This document shows positions 54,271 through 64,000 of a DNA stretch of 64,000 bases, piece after piece. The stretch is from Pectobacterium araliae (GTDB lineage: Bacteria; Pseudomonadota; Gammaproteobacteria; Enterobacterales; Enterobacteriaceae), in contig NZ_AP028908.1 of NCBI RefSeq assembly GCF_037076465.1, forward strand, positions 1,674,001-1,738,000. The letters run 5' to 3'. A program made the position numbers and the translations under genes. Each line of letters opens with the position of its first letter. The stretch's first letter is position 1. The notes below the pieces were generated by a model. It was not told the DNA's origin, searched no databases, and saw nothing but the letters and a program-made list of their open reading frames with translations.

Positions 54271-55005
54271 ATGAAAGAACCTTTGTATAAGCGCATTGCC
54301 CGTGAACTCAGCCAAAGTATTACGCTAGGCCAGTATCCGGCAGGGTCGTTGATCCCCTCCGAGCTGGAGCTTTGTGAGCAGTATCAGGTTAGTCGGCATA
54401 CCGTCAGGGAGGCGTTGCGTGATCTAACCGAAGCGGGGTTGCTATCCCGACGCAAGGGCGTGGGTTCCGTTGTTGTCGATAATGATGAAAAACGTGAACG
54501 CAACCATCCTCTGGCTAGCCTTGAGGATCTGTTCGTGCTGGCAAAAACCAATCTGCGCGTCGTGAAGAAGATTGATGAAATCGTGGCGGACGTTGAACTG
54601 GCACAAATTATCGGTGGTAAGCCGGGCGATCGCTGGCTGCATATTGCCAGCATTCGTGAAGACAGCGAGAAAAAGGACGCGCCAATCTGCTGGACCGATA
54701 GCTACGTTAGCCCGGATTATGCCAAGGTTAAAAGTCTGGTACGCAGCGATCCGTTTGCGTTGATTAGTGATTTGATTGAAAAGCACTATGGCGTGCAGGG
54801 TGAAGAGGTGCGTCAGACCATTTCTGCCGTTGGTGTTCCGGCCAAAATAGCGAAAACGCTGGGCGTTGATGTCGGTTATCCGGCATTAAAAATCATCCGC
54901 CATTATCTTGATCGCTCGGGAAACGTCTTTGAAACCACGGTGTCGATCCATCCGGCAGACCGATATACCTGCTCTATTACACTAAAACGCCAAACGGGAA
55001 ACTGA
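54271..55005 (+). CDS. GntR/HutC-family regulator with UTRA domain
   Basis: 244-aa regulator. The N-terminal winged helix (LYKRIARELSQSITLGQYPAGSLIPSELELCEQYQVSRHTVREALRDLTEAGLLSRRKGVGSVV) is followed by a UTRA effector-binding domain ending FETTVSIHPADRYTCSITLKRQ. It is divergent from the lyase-transporter operon and probably represses it and itself through the TACGGACA sites; the inducer is unknown. Confidence 0.92.
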   Translation: MKEPLYKRIARELSQSITLGQYPAGSLIPSELELCEQYQVSRHTVREALRDLTEAGLLSRRKGVGSVVVDNDEKRERNHPLASLEDLFVLAKTNLRVVKKIDEIVADVELAQIIGGKPGDRWLHIASIREDSEKKDAPICWTDSYVSPDYAKVKSLVRSDPFALISDLIEKHYGVQGEEVRQTISAVGVPAKIAKTLGVDVGYPALKIIRHYLDRSGNVFETTVSIHPADRYTCSITLKRQTGN

Positions 55006-55056
55006 ACGTAGTCTGGTTGATATCTCATTGAAGCCAGCTGGTTTCCCATCTACATA

Positions 55057-55088
55057 TGCCTGCATCATGCATGCAGGCACGATCTTTT
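55057..55088. terminator. Terminator between GntR and diguanylate cyclase genes
   Basis: TGCCTGCAT (55057-55065) and ATGCAGGCA (55071-55079), with a 5-nt loop, then CGATCTTTTTT. It serves the GntR gene. Confidence 0.85.
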
Positions 55089-55098
55089 TTCCTTGTCG

Positions 55099-56571
55099 CT
55101 ATTGTGCGCGTACTACCTGATTACGCCCTTGCTGTTTGGCCTGATAAAGCGCGATATCGGCGCGGTTAATCAGCATATTGAGCGTCTCGCCAGCCCGATA
55201 TTCCGCGACACCGCAGCTGACCGTCACCTGAATAGCCCCTTCACGGTAGGAAAGGGGCGTTATTTCTATATTCTGGCGTAGTGCCTCGGCGCGTTGTTGT
55301 GCGGCGTTGATGTCGCAATCGTCGAGTAGAATGACGAACTCTTCACCTCCCCAACGGCAGGGCTGATCGCTGGAGCGGGTATTGGCCGACAAGCGTGCGG
55401 AAATTTCTTGTAAAACCAGATCCCCAACGTTGTGACCGTACTTGTCATTGATTTTCTTGAAATGGTCAATATCAATGAGAAGAATGGAAAGCGATTTGTG
55501 CTGTAAGGCATTTTTCGTACCAAGGCGGCGGAATAAATAGTCAAATGCCTGACGGTTCATGAGGCCTGTTAATTTATCTGTTGTTGCCATTTGTTCCAGA
55601 CGGCGTTGATATCCACCAATAGTCAGCCATAGCAGAAATAAGAAAAGGACGCTAACGAACGTACTGATACCCAGGTTTTTCAGCAGCGTGGCGAACAGTC
55701 GTTTTTCACTGGGGTGGCTGGTCTGTTCTACCATCAAATACCAACCGAATTCAGGGATTAGTCGGGTGTTAAGGAAAATACGTTCCCCGTCTGATTGATA
55801 TTCATAAGCGCCGCCGGGGGCGGTTAGGATCGTGGTAGCAATATTGCCTAGCCCCAGCTGCTGCTGAATCTTGAGCGGACGGTGATAAGTTTCTCCATGT
55901 AAGGTAATGTTGCCTTCCTTATCAATGAAATAGATTGTACGGTTATAGCGCTGCTCATATTTTTCAAGGAGGTGTTTAACGCGGTCAACGGGAATACCGA
56001 CGCCGGTAATACCGATAAAATTGCCGTCATAGTCCACGACTTTGTGATTAATCAGAATATCAAGGCGTGTGCGATTCTCTGGATCGAACGCGATATCGAT
56101 GGCATAAGGCATCTCGTCCGATAGCGTTCGGTGTTGGAAATACCATTGATCATCTGGCGTATTCTCTGAGACGGTTTTCAGGATGCGCTGCTGATCGTAG
56201 TAACGCTTGGTTTTATCCGAAATGAAGAACGAAAATACGGTATCGAAGCGACGATCGATTTCTCGCAGGTAGCGAAACATGGCCTGCGGATCGTTTTCAT
56301 CCTTCAGCACCCAGTCGCGTAAAAAGGTATCGTGTGCCATCAGCGACGAAATAAAGATAGGTTTGAGCAAATCTTGTTGGATTTCCGAATAGACGTTATC
56401 ACTGGTTAGCGGCAGGGTATTTTCTTCGATTTCTTCTTCCAGTGATTCCTTCGCCACTTCATAACTAGTCCAACTGATAACAAGAAAAGCGGCGAGTAGC
56501 ATGGAGCCGAGTATGATGATTGCGCGTGTTTTATCCAGCCAGCGTGCATGATTAATGAATCCAGTCTGCAA
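55099..56571 (-). CDS. Membrane-bound diguanylate cyclase
   Basis: 490-aa sensor-output protein. A transmembrane helix (RAIIILGSMLLAAFLVIS, about 16-33), a periplasmic dCACHE-like domain, a second helix (STFVSVLFLFLLWLTIGG, near 304-321) and a GGDEF domain follow in order. The catalytic motif is GGEEF (408-412) within CRWGGEEFVILLDD; the inhibitory I-site RSSD is at 399-402. It should make cyclic di-GMP in response to a periplasmic ligand; no EAL domain is present. Confidence 0.93.
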   Translation of the reverse strand: MQTGFINHARWLDKTRAIIILGSMLLAAFLVISWTSYEVAKESLEEEIEENTLPLTSDNVYSEIQQDLLKPIFISSLMAHDTFLRDWVLKDENDPQAMFRYLREIDRRFDTVFSFFISDKTKRYYDQQRILKTVSENTPDDQWYFQHRTLSDEMPYAIDIAFDPENRTRLDILINHKVVDYDGNFIGITGVGIPVDRVKHLLEKYEQRYNRTIYFIDKEGNITLHGETYHRPLKIQQQLGLGNIATTILTAPGGAYEYQSDGERIFLNTRLIPEFGWYLMVEQTSHPSEKRLFATLLKNLGISTFVSVLFLFLLWLTIGGYQRRLEQMATTDKLTGLMNRQAFDYLFRRLGTKNALQHKSLSILLIDIDHFKKINDKYGHNVGDLVLQEISARLSANTRSSDQPCRWGGEEFVILLDDCDINAAQQRAEALRQNIEITPLSYREGAIQVTVSCGVAEYRAGETLNMLINRADIALYQAKQQGRNQVVRAQ

Positions 56572-56882
56572 AATAATCTCCCCAGAGAACCATTTATGAG
56601 GTAGGTGAATAAACCGCTGTTTTCACCTAAAAATTGTGGTGCAACATTTTACTGGAATGGCGGTATAGCACAATTGGACGAGTGAATCGCTGACGCATAG
56701 CGTTCAGTATAGTGGTTACATGATGGAAGTATTAGAGCAGATTGCTGGAACGCAATGTTTTGTATTCAGGTGTTGTGAACGCCCTCCTGTCGGCTTGCTT
56801 ATCCCTTTCGCGTTTTCAATATTCGTAAACAAACAGGGCACCATGCGGCATCCTGTTTGTTTATAAACAATGATTCAGCGGA
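56572..56882. other. Gap between diguanylate cyclase and nitroreductase
   Basis: 311 bp with no gene. It contains the promoter region of the diguanylate cyclase (not resolved) and the terminator hairpin at 56827-56862. Confidence 0.6.
56827..56862 (-). terminator. Terminator of the nitroreductase gene
   Basis: AAACAAACAGG (56827-56837) and CCTGTTTGTTT (56852-56862) form an 11-bp perfect stem with a 14-nt loop, 20 bp after the nitroreductase stop in minus-strand direction. Confidence 0.75.
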
Positions 56883-57482
56883 TTACTTAAATACGCGGAA
56901 ACGTTCTTCAAAGGCGATATAGGTTTTCTCACCGGCGGGTTGTTCAACGGAACCGAATGGCATTTGAGCACGCAGCTTCCAACTGGCTGGTAGATTCCAC
57001 TGTGCTTTGACGTCATTGTCGATCAACGGGTTGTAGTGCTGGAGTGAAGCGCCAATTTTTTCCTGTGCCAGCGTGGACCACACGGCAAACTGGGCGATCC
57101 CCGTTGAGTGCTCTGACCAAACTGGGAAATTATCGGCATAGAGCGCGAATTTTTCCTGTAGCGCTTCAATCACGGCGGTGTCTTCAAAGAACAGGACCGT
57201 TCCCGCGCCAGCGGCAAAGGAGGCCAGTTTGCTTTCTGTTGGGGCGAAAGCATCCGCAGGTACAATTTTCTTCAGTTGCTGTTTAACAATATCCCACAGT
57301 TTGTGATGCTGCTCGCCGAACAGAATCACAACGCGTGAGCTTTGTGAATTAAAAGAGGAGGGGCTTTCATTAACGGCTTCGGTAATGAGCGCGGTAACCT
57401 GATCTTCTGATATCGGTAACTTATTGCCGATGGCATAGATTGAACGACGGGCCTTGATTGACTGCAAAAAAGCATTACTCAT
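56883..57482 (-). CDS. Nitroreductase-family flavoprotein
   Basis: 199-aa FMN-dependent nitroreductase of the Frm2/YdgI-like group: SIKARRSIYAIGNKLPISEDQVTALITEAVNESPSSFNSQSSRVVILFG (FMN phosphate site at the RRSIYAI part) and AVWSTLAQEKIGASLQHYNPLID. It probably reduces nitro or quinone compounds with NAD(P)H; substrates are unknown. A terminator follows it. There is no close gene partner upstream; moeB ends 107 bp farther. Confidence 0.9.
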   Translation of the reverse strand: MSNAFLQSIKARRSIYAIGNKLPISEDQVTALITEAVNESPSSFNSQSSRVVILFGEQHHKLWDIVKQQLKKIVPADAFAPTESKLASFAAGAGTVLFFEDTAVIEALQEKFALYADNFPVWSEHSTGIAQFAVWSTLAQEKIGASLQHYNPLIDNDVKAQWNLPASWKLRAQMPFGSVEQPAGEKTYIAFEERFRVFK

Positions 57483-57588
57483 GGTGTGTTCCTCAGTTTA
57501 CGTGATGACTTACCTTAATACTGTGTCACTGATCTTTCCTGTGTTCAATGGGTTATCGTGCCGGATAGGTATCTTTTCCTGCTCCGCG

Positions 57589-58341
57589 TTAGCTGCCGCA
57601 GACGTCACAGCGTGGATTTTTCGGCAGCGTGATTTCACGAAATTGCAGCGTCATCGCGTCGAACATCAACAAACGTCCCGTCGTCAGCTTGCCATAGCCC
57701 GTTAGCAGTTTAATGGCTTCCATCGCCTGCAAGCTCCCGATCGTGCCCACCAGCGGCGACATCACACCCGCTTCGACACAGGTTAGCGCATTGGCACCGA
57801 ACAGGCGGCTGAGGCAATGGTAGCAAGGTTCATCAGGCTGATAGGTAAAGACGCTGATTTGGCCTTCCATTCGAATCGCCGCCCCGGAGATCAGCGGTTT
57901 TTTGAGCTGAAAGCCAATACGGTTTAGGCGATCGCGGATGGTGACATTGTCAGTACAGTCCAGCACGGCATCGTGTTTGCTGACCAGCTCGCTCAATGCC
58001 TCATCATCGAGATCGCCATCAACGGCATCCAGTGAAAGGTGCGGGTTCATATCGGATAACGTCAGACGCGCCGATTCAACCTTCGCCATTCCGATACGGG
58101 CATCGCGGTGCAGAACCTGACGTTGCAGGTTAGACAGAGAAACGGTATCAAAATCCAGCAGCGTCAAGTGGCCGACACCCGCCGCCGCCAGATACTGCGC
58201 GGCGGCACAGCCCAGTCCGCCCAGTCCGACAATCAACAGGCGTGAAGCCTTGAGCTTTTCCTGCCCGTCAAAATCAAAGCCGCGCAGGACAATCTGTCGA
58301 TTGTAGCGCAGCATTTCTTTATCGCTCAGTTCCGGCAACAT
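57589..58341 (-). CDS. moeB: MoeB, molybdopterin-synthase adenylyltransferase
   Basis: 250-aa ThiF/E1-like enzyme that adenylates the C-terminus of MoaD for molybdopterin synthesis. The nucleotide motif LLIVGLGGLGCAAAQYLAAAGVG, the catalytic Arg/Asp region (HRDARIGMAK and DCTDNVTIRDRLN) and the zinc-binding cysteines (CYHCLSRLFG and CDVC) are present. The ATG at 58341 starts MLPELSDKEMLRYNRQI, 2 bp after the moeA stop; the in-frame extension to 58386 would overlap moeA. Confidence 0.95.
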   Translation of the reverse strand: MLPELSDKEMLRYNRQIVLRGFDFDGQEKLKASRLLIVGLGGLGCAAAQYLAAAGVGHLTLLDFDTVSLSNLQRQVLHRDARIGMAKVESARLTLSDMNPHLSLDAVDGDLDDEALSELVSKHDAVLDCTDNVTIRDRLNRIGFQLKKPLISGAAIRMEGQISVFTYQPDEPCYHCLSRLFGANALTCVEAGVMSPLVGTIGSLQAMEAIKLLTGYGKLTTGRLLMFDAMTLQFREITLPKNPRCDVCGS

Positions 58342-58343
58342 AC

Positions 58344-59579
58344 TCAGTGTCCCAGCAGGGCGTTGAAGGGCTCGATCTCGACCCATTCACCTGCGGCGAC
58401 GTGACCGCGATCCTGCTCCAGTACGATGAAGCAGTTTCCTAGGCTGAACGAGCTAAAAACGTGTGACCCCTGATGCCCGGTGGTTTTCACCTCCAGTTCA
58501 CCCTGCGCGTTGCGGCTGAAAATACCGCGCTGGAAATCGGTACGCCCCGGCGTCTTTTTCAGTGGGCTGATGGTTTTGACGCGCACTCGCGGTGGCTGGT
58601 GCCACTGTGTATAGCCAGACAGGCGAGCTAACAGTGGCTGAACCAACTGATAGAATGTCAGGGCTGCGGATACCGGATTCCCCGGCAGGCCGCAGAACCA
58701 GGCGTGCTGTAACTTGCCGAAGGCGAAGGGTTTACCGGGTTTGATAGCCAGCTTCCAGAAATGGATATCGCCCAGTTCATCCAGCATTTGCTTGGTGTAA
58801 TCGGCTTCGCCAACGGAAACGCCGCCGCTGCTAATCACCAGGTCGGCACGCTGATCTGCCTCATGGAATGCGGCGCGCAGGGCTGTCGGATCGTCGCGGA
58901 TAATCCCCAAATCGTGCACCTCGCAGCCTAGCTGTTCCAGCATCAACCGAACAGCGAAACGGTTGGTGTCATAAGTCTGGCCGTCTTCCAGCGGTTTGCC
59001 GACGGGTTGCAGTTCATCACCGGTTGAAAACACGGCGACTTTCAGGCGGCGCACCACGTCAATCTGCGCAATCCCCAGTGATGCCAGCAGCGGCAGTTCT
59101 GCCACGCCCAGTTTGCAGCCCGCAGGCAGCACGTTGGCTCCTGCCTGAATATCTTCTCCTGCCAGACGAATATTCTGACCGGGTTTAACCTCATGGGAGA
59201 ACCGGATGCCGCCTTCACTCACGTCAGCCTGTTCCTGCATGATCACCGCATCAGTTCCAGCGGGGATTGGCGCACCCGTCATGATGCGAATACAGGTTCC
59301 AGCAGGCCATTCGCTGGTGAAGGGCGCGCCAGCGAAGGCTTTTCCTGCCAGCGGCAGCGGTGTGGTAATTGACAAATCGGCGCAACGGACGGCATAGCCA
59401 TCCATCGCGGAATTAGCAAAAGGCGGGACGTTAATCGGGGAAGTAATGGCATGGGCGGTGATCCGTCCTGCGGCGTCGAACAGGGATACGCGCTCTGTTT
59501 CGGTAAGGGAAGGAACCTGAGAAAACATGTTTTCCAGAGCTTGTTCAAGAGTCAGTAAACCTGCGTTAACGCTTTCCAT
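58344..59579 (-). CDS. moeA: MoeA, molybdopterin molybdenumtransferase
   Basis: Inserts molybdenum into molybdopterin-AMP. With the start at 59579 ([19 protein letters not shown]) the product is 411 aa, the E. coli length. The motif [49 protein letters not shown] and [13 protein letters not shown] are all present. ATG 59579 follows GGAG; the frame is open to 59738, but the extra 53 residues are not conserved. moeB follows after 2 bp, one operon. Confidence 0.96.
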   Translation of the reverse strand: MESVNAGLLTLEQALENMFSQVPSLTETERVSLFDAAGRITAHAITSPINVPPFANSAMDGYAVRCADLSITTPLPLAGKAFAGAPFTSEWPAGTCIRIMTGAPIPAGTDAVIMQEQADVSEGGIRFSHEVKPGQNIRLAGEDIQAGANVLPAGCKLGVAELPLLASLGIAQIDVVRRLKVAVFSTGDELQPVGKPLEDGQTYDTNRFAVRLMLEQLGCEVHDLGIIRDDPTALRAAFHEADQRADLVISSGGVSVGEADYTKQMLDELGDIHFWKLAIKPGKPFAFGKLQHAWFCGLPGNPVSAALTFYQLVQPLLARLSGYTQWHQPPRVRVKTISPLKKTPGRTDFQRGIFSRNAQGELEVKTTGHQGSHVFSSFSLGNCFIVLEQDRGHVAAGEWVEIEPFNALLGH

Positions 59580-60053
59580 CTTTACTCCACCGTTTTTCAT
59601 CAATACAGTTTGTTTCATGCCTATGGCTTGTTTGATTAGCACTGCATGTTCCGCCAACATGCTATTCATGAGCGAAAACCCGTTTCCTATGCCAGTATTA
59701 ATTATGTCAGAGTTCGTAACGTGGGTGAATGTATGCAAGTCAAGGAATCCGGCTTTTGGCCTGTGAATCCCCGTTAGACGCTAGGCTGCATTGGCAGGGT
59801 TCAACACAGATGTTTTTCTCTTCAACTCGAACCATTTCGGGCAAAAGTGAGTGCATCTGCGGGAGATATCGTGCTTTATTAAGTCGCGTTATGACAATTA
59901 ACTTAATGTTATAAAAAGAAATTTTTCATTGTCTTGATTTCAGTTTCCGCTTTACATCATACCTTGCGCTAAATATAGTCGAAAACCGCTGATAATTTGT
60001 TCCTGACCGCGTTGCGCTGATTCCAGCCGCATTTATAGGGAGGTTCGCCGTTC
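59580..60053. other. Divergent moeA - gsiA intergenic region, no gene seen
   Basis: 474 bp with promoters for moeAB (minus) and gsiABC (plus). In E. coli the iaaA gene lies here; no iaaA-like frame is present. ModE- and FNR-like sites known from E. coli moeAB could not be assigned with confidence. Confidence 0.55.
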
Positions 60054-61958
60054 ATGTCGCTCACACAGGATCATTATGCCTCGCTGTCTTCCTCTGTTCC
60101 GGGGCTGGTTTTGCCTGAAAAACGGGTGGTGGAAGTACGCAATCTGAGTGTCTATTTCGAACAGCAGGGGCAGCGGATGGACGCGGTACGCAACCTGACG
60201 TTTTCTGTTGATCGTGGTGAAACGCTGGCTATCGTCGGGGAGTCGGGCTCGGGTAAATCGGTAACGTCTCTGGCGCTGATGCGTTTGGTTGAACACGCGG
60301 GTGGCGTGATTCATCAGGGAGATATGCTCTTTCGCCGCCGCGATGGGCAGGTGCTGGATCTTCGCGGTGCTCGTCAGCGGGTGATGCGGACGTTACGCGG
60401 TGCGGATTTAGCGATGATTTTTCAGGAACCGATGACGTCGCTCAATCCCGTCTTCCCGGTCGGCGAACAGATAGCCGAGTCGATTCGTTTGCATCAGGGC
60501 ATGAACCGGCAGGCTGCGCGAGCAGAAACCGTGCGCATGCTGGATCTGGTCAGAATCCCGGAAGCGCGTAATGTGCTGGATCGCTATCCTCACCAACTCT
60601 CTGGCGGCATGCGTCAGCGGGTCATGATTGCGATGGCGCTCTCCTGTAAGCCATCGCTGCTGATTGCCGATGAACCGACGACCGCGCTGGATGTCACTAT
60701 TCAGGCGCAAATTCTGCAACTTATCCGTGTGCTACAGCGTGAAATGGACATGGCCGTGATTTTTATCACCCACGACATGGGGGTGGTGGCGGAAGTGGCT
60801 GAGCGCGTATTGGTGATGCACCGTGGAGAAAGCGTTGAGGCGGGAAGCGTAGGGCAGATTTTTACCGCGCCGCAGCACCCGTATACGCAGGGACTGTTGG
60901 CGGCAGTACCGGCATTAGGATCAATGCGCGGGCAACCCTTTCCGGCAAAATTTCCGCTACTGGATCAACGCGCGATGCCTATCACAGACAACGTGCCACA
61001 GGACACGGTGCTGGCGCATGCGGAGCCGATCTTACAAGTGAGCCATCTGGTGACGCGTTTTCCCATTCGCAGTGGGTTATTAAACCGCGTGACGCGCCAG
61101 GTACATGCGGTGGAAAACGTCAGCTTCGATCTCTGGCCGGGCGAAACACTTTCGCTGGTTGGCGAATCGGGCTGCGGCAAGTCCACGACCGGCCGTGCGT
61201 TGCTTCAACTGGTCGAAAGCCAGAAGGGCGATATTACCTTTAATGGCCAGCGCATTCATCAGTTGCAAGGTGCCGCATTGCAGCGTTTGCGGCGTGATAT
61301 TCAACTGATTTTTCAAGACCCTTATGCGTCCCTGGATCCTCGTCTAACCGTCGGGTTCTCGATTATGGAACCGTTGCTGGTACACAACATTTGCCGTCGG
61401 CAGGAGGCAGAAAAGCGCGTTGAATGGCTCTTGTCGCGTGTGGGGCTGGAGCCGGAACACGCCCGACGCTATCCGCATGAATTTTCCGGCGGTCAGCGTC
61501 AGCGTGTTTGTATTGCCAGAGCGTTGGCACTGAATCCTAAAGTGGTAATTGCGGATGAGGCCGTATCTGCGCTGGACGTGTCGATTCAGGCGCAAATTAT
61601 CAACCTGATGCTGGAACTGCAACGTGAGTTTGGCATCGCATTTTTGTTTATTTCACATGATATGGCGGTGGTTGAACGCATTAGCCATCGCGTCGCGGTG
61701 ATGTACATGGGGCAAATTGTCGAGATCGGCCCACGGCAAGACGTATTTGAACGCCCTCGACATCCTTATACCCGCAAACTGATGTCGGCAGTGCCGATTG
61801 CCGATCCCTCCTCACGCCGCCAGCGTGAGCAGGTATTGTTGGTTGATGAAATACCCAGCCCGATCCGAATGATGGGTGATGAACCGATCACGGCGCCTTT
61901 GGTTCAGGTCGGTGAGCGACACTTTGTTGCGCACCATCCGATAGCCGGTGCTTATTAA
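60054..61958 (+). CDS. gsiA: GsiA, glutathione import ATP-binding protein (double ABC domains)
   Basis: 634-aa fused ABC ATPase of the peptide/glutathione importer family. Two nucleotide-binding domains are visible: Walker [10 protein letters not shown] (63-71) and GESGCGKST (about 370), signatures LSGGMRQRV and FSGGQRQRV, and Walker [13 protein letters not shown] and [12 protein letters not shown]; in the second, Glu follows Asp but Pro is replaced by Ala, a known variant. It powers uptake with GsiB, GsiC and GsiD. It begins the gsiABCD operon. Confidence 0.95.
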   Translation: MSLTQDHYASLSSSVPGLVLPEKRVVEVRNLSVYFEQQGQRMDAVRNLTFSVDRGETLAIVGESGSGKSVTSLALMRLVEHAGGVIHQGDMLFRRRDGQVLDLRGARQRVMRTLRGADLAMIFQEPMTSLNPVFPVGEQIAESIRLHQGMNRQAARAETVRMLDLVRIPEARNVLDRYPHQLSGGMRQRVMIAMALSCKPSLLIADEPTTALDVTIQAQILQLIRVLQREMDMAVIFITHDMGVVAEVAERVLVMHRGESVEAGSVGQIFTAPQHPYTQGLLAAVPALGSMRGQPFPAKFPLLDQRAMPITDNVPQDTVLAHAEPILQVSHLVTRFPIRSGLLNRVTRQVHAVENVSFDLWPGETLSLVGESGCGKSTTGRALLQLVESQKGDITFNGQRIHQLQGAALQRLRRDIQLIFQDPYASLDPRLTVGFSIMEPLLVHNICRRQEAEKRVEWLLSRVGLEPEHARRYPHEFSGGQRQRVCIARALALNPKVVIADEAVSALDVSIQAQIINLMLELQREFGIAFLFISHDMAVVERISHRVAVMYMGQIVEIGPRQDVFERPRHPYTRKLMSAVPIADPSSRRQREQVLLVDEIPSPIRMMGDEPITAPLVQVGERHFVAHHPIAGAY

Positions 61959-61983
61959 CAGGGATTCATAAGGAGAACGTAGC

Positions 61984-63528
61984 ATGAGCGTAATGACGAT
62001 AAAGCGACACTGGTTCCTGGCCGCAGGGGTAACCGCAGCGATGGCCGCCTCACCCGTCTGGGCAGCTAAAGATGCGGTTATCGCCGTGGGTTCCACGTTT
62101 ACCAGCCTGGACCCGTATGATGCCAACGATTCGCTATCGCAGACGGTGGCGAAGTCATTTTATCAGGGGCTATTTGGCTTCGATAAAGAGATGAAGCTAG
62201 TGAATGTACTGGCGGACAGCTATGACGTCAGCCCGGATGGCCTGACGTATACCGTCAAGCTGCACCCTGGCGTTAAATTTCACGATGGATCGGCATTTAA
62301 TGCCGCTGCGGTCAAAGTGAATCTGGATCGCGCCAGTAACCCAGACAATCGTCTGAAGCGATATAACCTGTTCAAAATGATCGACAAAACCGAGGCGGTG
62401 GACGATCTGACGGTGAAAATTACGCTGAAGACGCCGTTCTCAGCCTTCGTAAATAATCTGGCACACCCGGCGGCGGTAATGATCTCTCCGGCGGCATTAA
62501 ACCAGTACGGTAAGGAGATCGGTTTTCACCCAGTTGGCACCGGCCCATATCGCTTTGTGGCCTGGAATCAGACTGATTTTGTCAAAGTTGAGAAATTCAG
62601 CGGCTATTGGAAAGCCGGGTTGCCTAAGCTGGACAGCATTACCTGGCGTCCGGTCGTGGATAACAACACGCGTGCTGCACTGCTGCAAACGGGTGAAGCG
62701 CAGTTTGCTTACCCGATACCGTTCGAGCAAGCCAAGGTGTTGGAGAAAAATGACAAGCTGGCGCTGGTGGCGTCACCGTCGATCCTGCATCGCTACATCA
62801 GCATGAATGTCACGCAGAAACCGTTTGATAACCCGAAAGTACGACAGGCGCTGAACTACGCAATTAACAAAGAGGCGCTGATTAAAGTGGCGTTCTCCGG
62901 CTACGCGACGCCAGCCGAAGGGCCACTGCCAAACAGTATCGATTATTCGGTAAAATATCATCCGTGGCCTTACGATCCCGCCAAAGCGCGTGAGTTGCTG
63001 AAAGAAGCAGGCTACCCGGACGGTTTTACCACCACGCTATGGTCGTCACATAACCACAGTACGGCGCAGAAAGTCTTGCAGTTCACGCAGCAACAGCTGG
63101 CACAGGTTGGCGTGAAAGTGCAGGTGACCGCGATGGATGCGGGGCAGCGTGCCGCTGAAGTCGAAGGTAAGGGTGTTAAGGAAACGGGTGTTCGCTTGTT
63201 CTACACGGGGTGGTCGGCCTCGACGGGCGAAGCCGACTGGGCGCTGTCGCCGCTGTTTGCCTCCGCTTCCTGGCCACCGGCGCAATTCAACACGGCCTTT
63301 TACAGTAACCCGCAGGTTGATGCGGATCTGGCTAATGCGCTGAAAACGACGGATCGAGCAGAAAAACAGAAACTGTACAAGGATGCACAGGACAAAATCT
63401 GGGCGGATGCGCCGTGGATTTTCCTGGCGACAGAGCGTTTGGTGTCGGCTAATAGCAAGAGGCTGACCGGATTCTATGTGATGCCGGATACCTTGTTTAG
63501 TTTTGATGATGCCGATCTGACGGAATAA
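61984..63528 (+). CDS. gsiB: GsiB, glutathione-binding periplasmic protein
   Basis: 514-aa SBP_bac_5 solute-binding protein with a signal peptide ([18 protein letters not shown], residues 10-27) before [21 protein letters not shown]. The motifs [10 protein letters not shown] and [11 protein letters not shown] and [13 protein letters not shown] are typical of the dipeptide/glutathione binding family. It follows gsiA by 25 bp. The periplasmic partner delivers the ligand to GsiC/GsiD. Confidence 0.94.
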   Translation: MSVMTIKRHWFLAAGVTAAMAASPVWAAKDAVIAVGSTFTSLDPYDANDSLSQTVAKSFYQGLFGFDKEMKLVNVLADSYDVSPDGLTYTVKLHPGVKFHDGSAFNAAAVKVNLDRASNPDNRLKRYNLFKMIDKTEAVDDLTVKITLKTPFSAFVNNLAHPAAVMISPAALNQYGKEIGFHPVGTGPYRFVAWNQTDFVKVEKFSGYWKAGLPKLDSITWRPVVDNNTRAALLQTGEAQFAYPIPFEQAKVLEKNDKLALVASPSILHRYISMNVTQKPFDNPKVRQALNYAINKEALIKVAFSGYATPAEGPLPNSIDYSVKYHPWPYDPAKARELLKEAGYPDGFTTTLWSSHNHSTAQKVLQFTQQQLAQVGVKVQVTAMDAGQRAAEVEGKGVKETGVRLFYTGWSASTGEADWALSPLFASASWPPAQFNTAFYSNPQVDADLANALKTTDRAEKQKLYKDAQDKIWADAPWIFLATERLVSANSKRLTGFYVMPDTLFSFDDADLTE

Positions 63529-63637
63529 TCCAGTACGAAAATATGACCAGAGAGTCGGGTGGCCATGAGGCTGCCCGCAGTGGTTAATACTCGTCTACTT
63601 ATAGGAGAGCCTGACGCATGTCTGTGGAAAACCGCTC

Positions 63638-64000
63638 ATGCTGAATTATTTTATTAAACGGCTACTCGGGCTGATCCCCACGCTCCTGATTGTGATGGTG
63701 CTGGTGTTCCTGTTCGTTCATCTGTTACCCGGCGATCCGGCGCGTTTGGCCGCGGGGCGGGAAGCGGATGCCGTCGTTATCGAGATGGTACGGCAGGATT
63801 TGGGATTGGATAAACCGCTGCCGCACCAGTTCTGGCACTTCTTCACCCGTATCCTGCAAGGGGATCTGGGAACGTCGATCGTATCGAAACGCCCCGTCAC
63901 GGAAGAGATCGCCATGCGTTTTATGCCGACCTTTTGGCTGACGGTGTGCAGCATGGCGTGGGCGGTGATATTTGGCATGGCGATCGGCATCGTCTCCGCT
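63638..64000 (+). CDS. gsiC: GsiC, glutathione importer permease (5' part)
   Basis: 121 codons are visible before the window ends: [40 protein letters not shown] with a first transmembrane helix, then [38 protein letters not shown]. This is the N-terminus of a DppB/GsiC-type permease. It lies 109 bp after gsiB; a good ribosome site before ATG 63638 is not obvious, and an upstream ATG at 63618 is out of frame. Confidence 0.9.
   Translation, partial: MLNYFIKRLLGLIPTLLIVMVLVFLFVHLLPGDPARLAAGREADAVVIEMVRQDLGLDKPLPHQFWHFFTRILQGDLGTSIVSKRPVTEEIAMRFMPTFWLTVCSMAWAVIFGMAIGIVSA

Overview
The window looks like the chromosome of a soft-rot enterobacterium, most likely Pectobacterium or a close relative. 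That name is an inference from recognisable proteins and gene order (fabA-ycbZ-matP-ompA-sulA-sxy-yccS-yccF-helD-mgsA-yccT-yccU-hspQ-yccX-tusE-yccA-tRNA-Ser, with betIBA alongside); no database was searched.

Layout. (1) 1-19355 is conserved core: the end of betI, betB and betA (choline to glycine betaine), a DUF533 protein, fabA with FabR- and FadR-like sites, the Lon-like protease YcbZ, matP, ompA, sulA with a LexA box, the sxy/tfoX regulator, and the yccS-yccA series ending at tRNA-Ser(UGA). (2) 19356-47745 is a mosaic accessory region. It closes at tRNA-Asn(GUU) with a P4-type integrase of the Yersinia high-pathogenicity-island kind, but none of that island's siderophore genes are present. 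Its left part (19.9-24.4 kb) is AT-rich, with a hydrolase, an HxlR regulator divergent from a nonsense-broken oxidoreductase, a phosphatase-family protein and a methyltransferase. Then come a stand-alone (p)ppGpp-hydrolase-like gene, an AEC transporter, IS remnants, an AriR-like gene and a NUDIX gene. A nest of insertion sequences (29.46-35.31 kb) is followed by AlpA/DUF2857 mobile-element genes, a LysR-controlled MFS/reductase/esterase cluster, a PanE-like gene and an SDR/NIPSNAP/LysR group. (3) 47746-64000 is mostly core-like: mtfA, an LprI-family protein, a Pmp3-type peptide, a DASS transporter with a fumarase-superfamily lyase under a GntR regulator, a diguanylate cyclase, a nitroreductase, moeA-moeB, and gsiA-gsiB-gsiC (glutathione importer, cut by the window end).

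The most interesting signal is the IS nest. Two different IS630-family elements, in opposite orientation, each carry the same 1338-bp IS110-family element at the same place, about 28 bp inside one tip. The 232-bp non-coding tail of that IS110 element can fold into a stem enclosing two 8-nt segments that match the two sides of its own insertion sites in the way a bridge-RNA target loop would. An IS630-derived miniature element of 111 bp, with TA target duplications, lies 1.5 kb away without the IS110. The first IS630 insertion splits a NUDIX-isochorismatase-GNAT series.

Other points are paired HxlR operators, three GntR half-sites, two very long perfect hairpins (20 and 23 bp stems), and two neighbouring genes each stopped by one in-frame nonsense codon. 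Core metabolism, envelope and cell-division genes are intact; the accessory region is dominated by small-molecule detoxification or repair enzymes, transporters and decaying mobile DNA.
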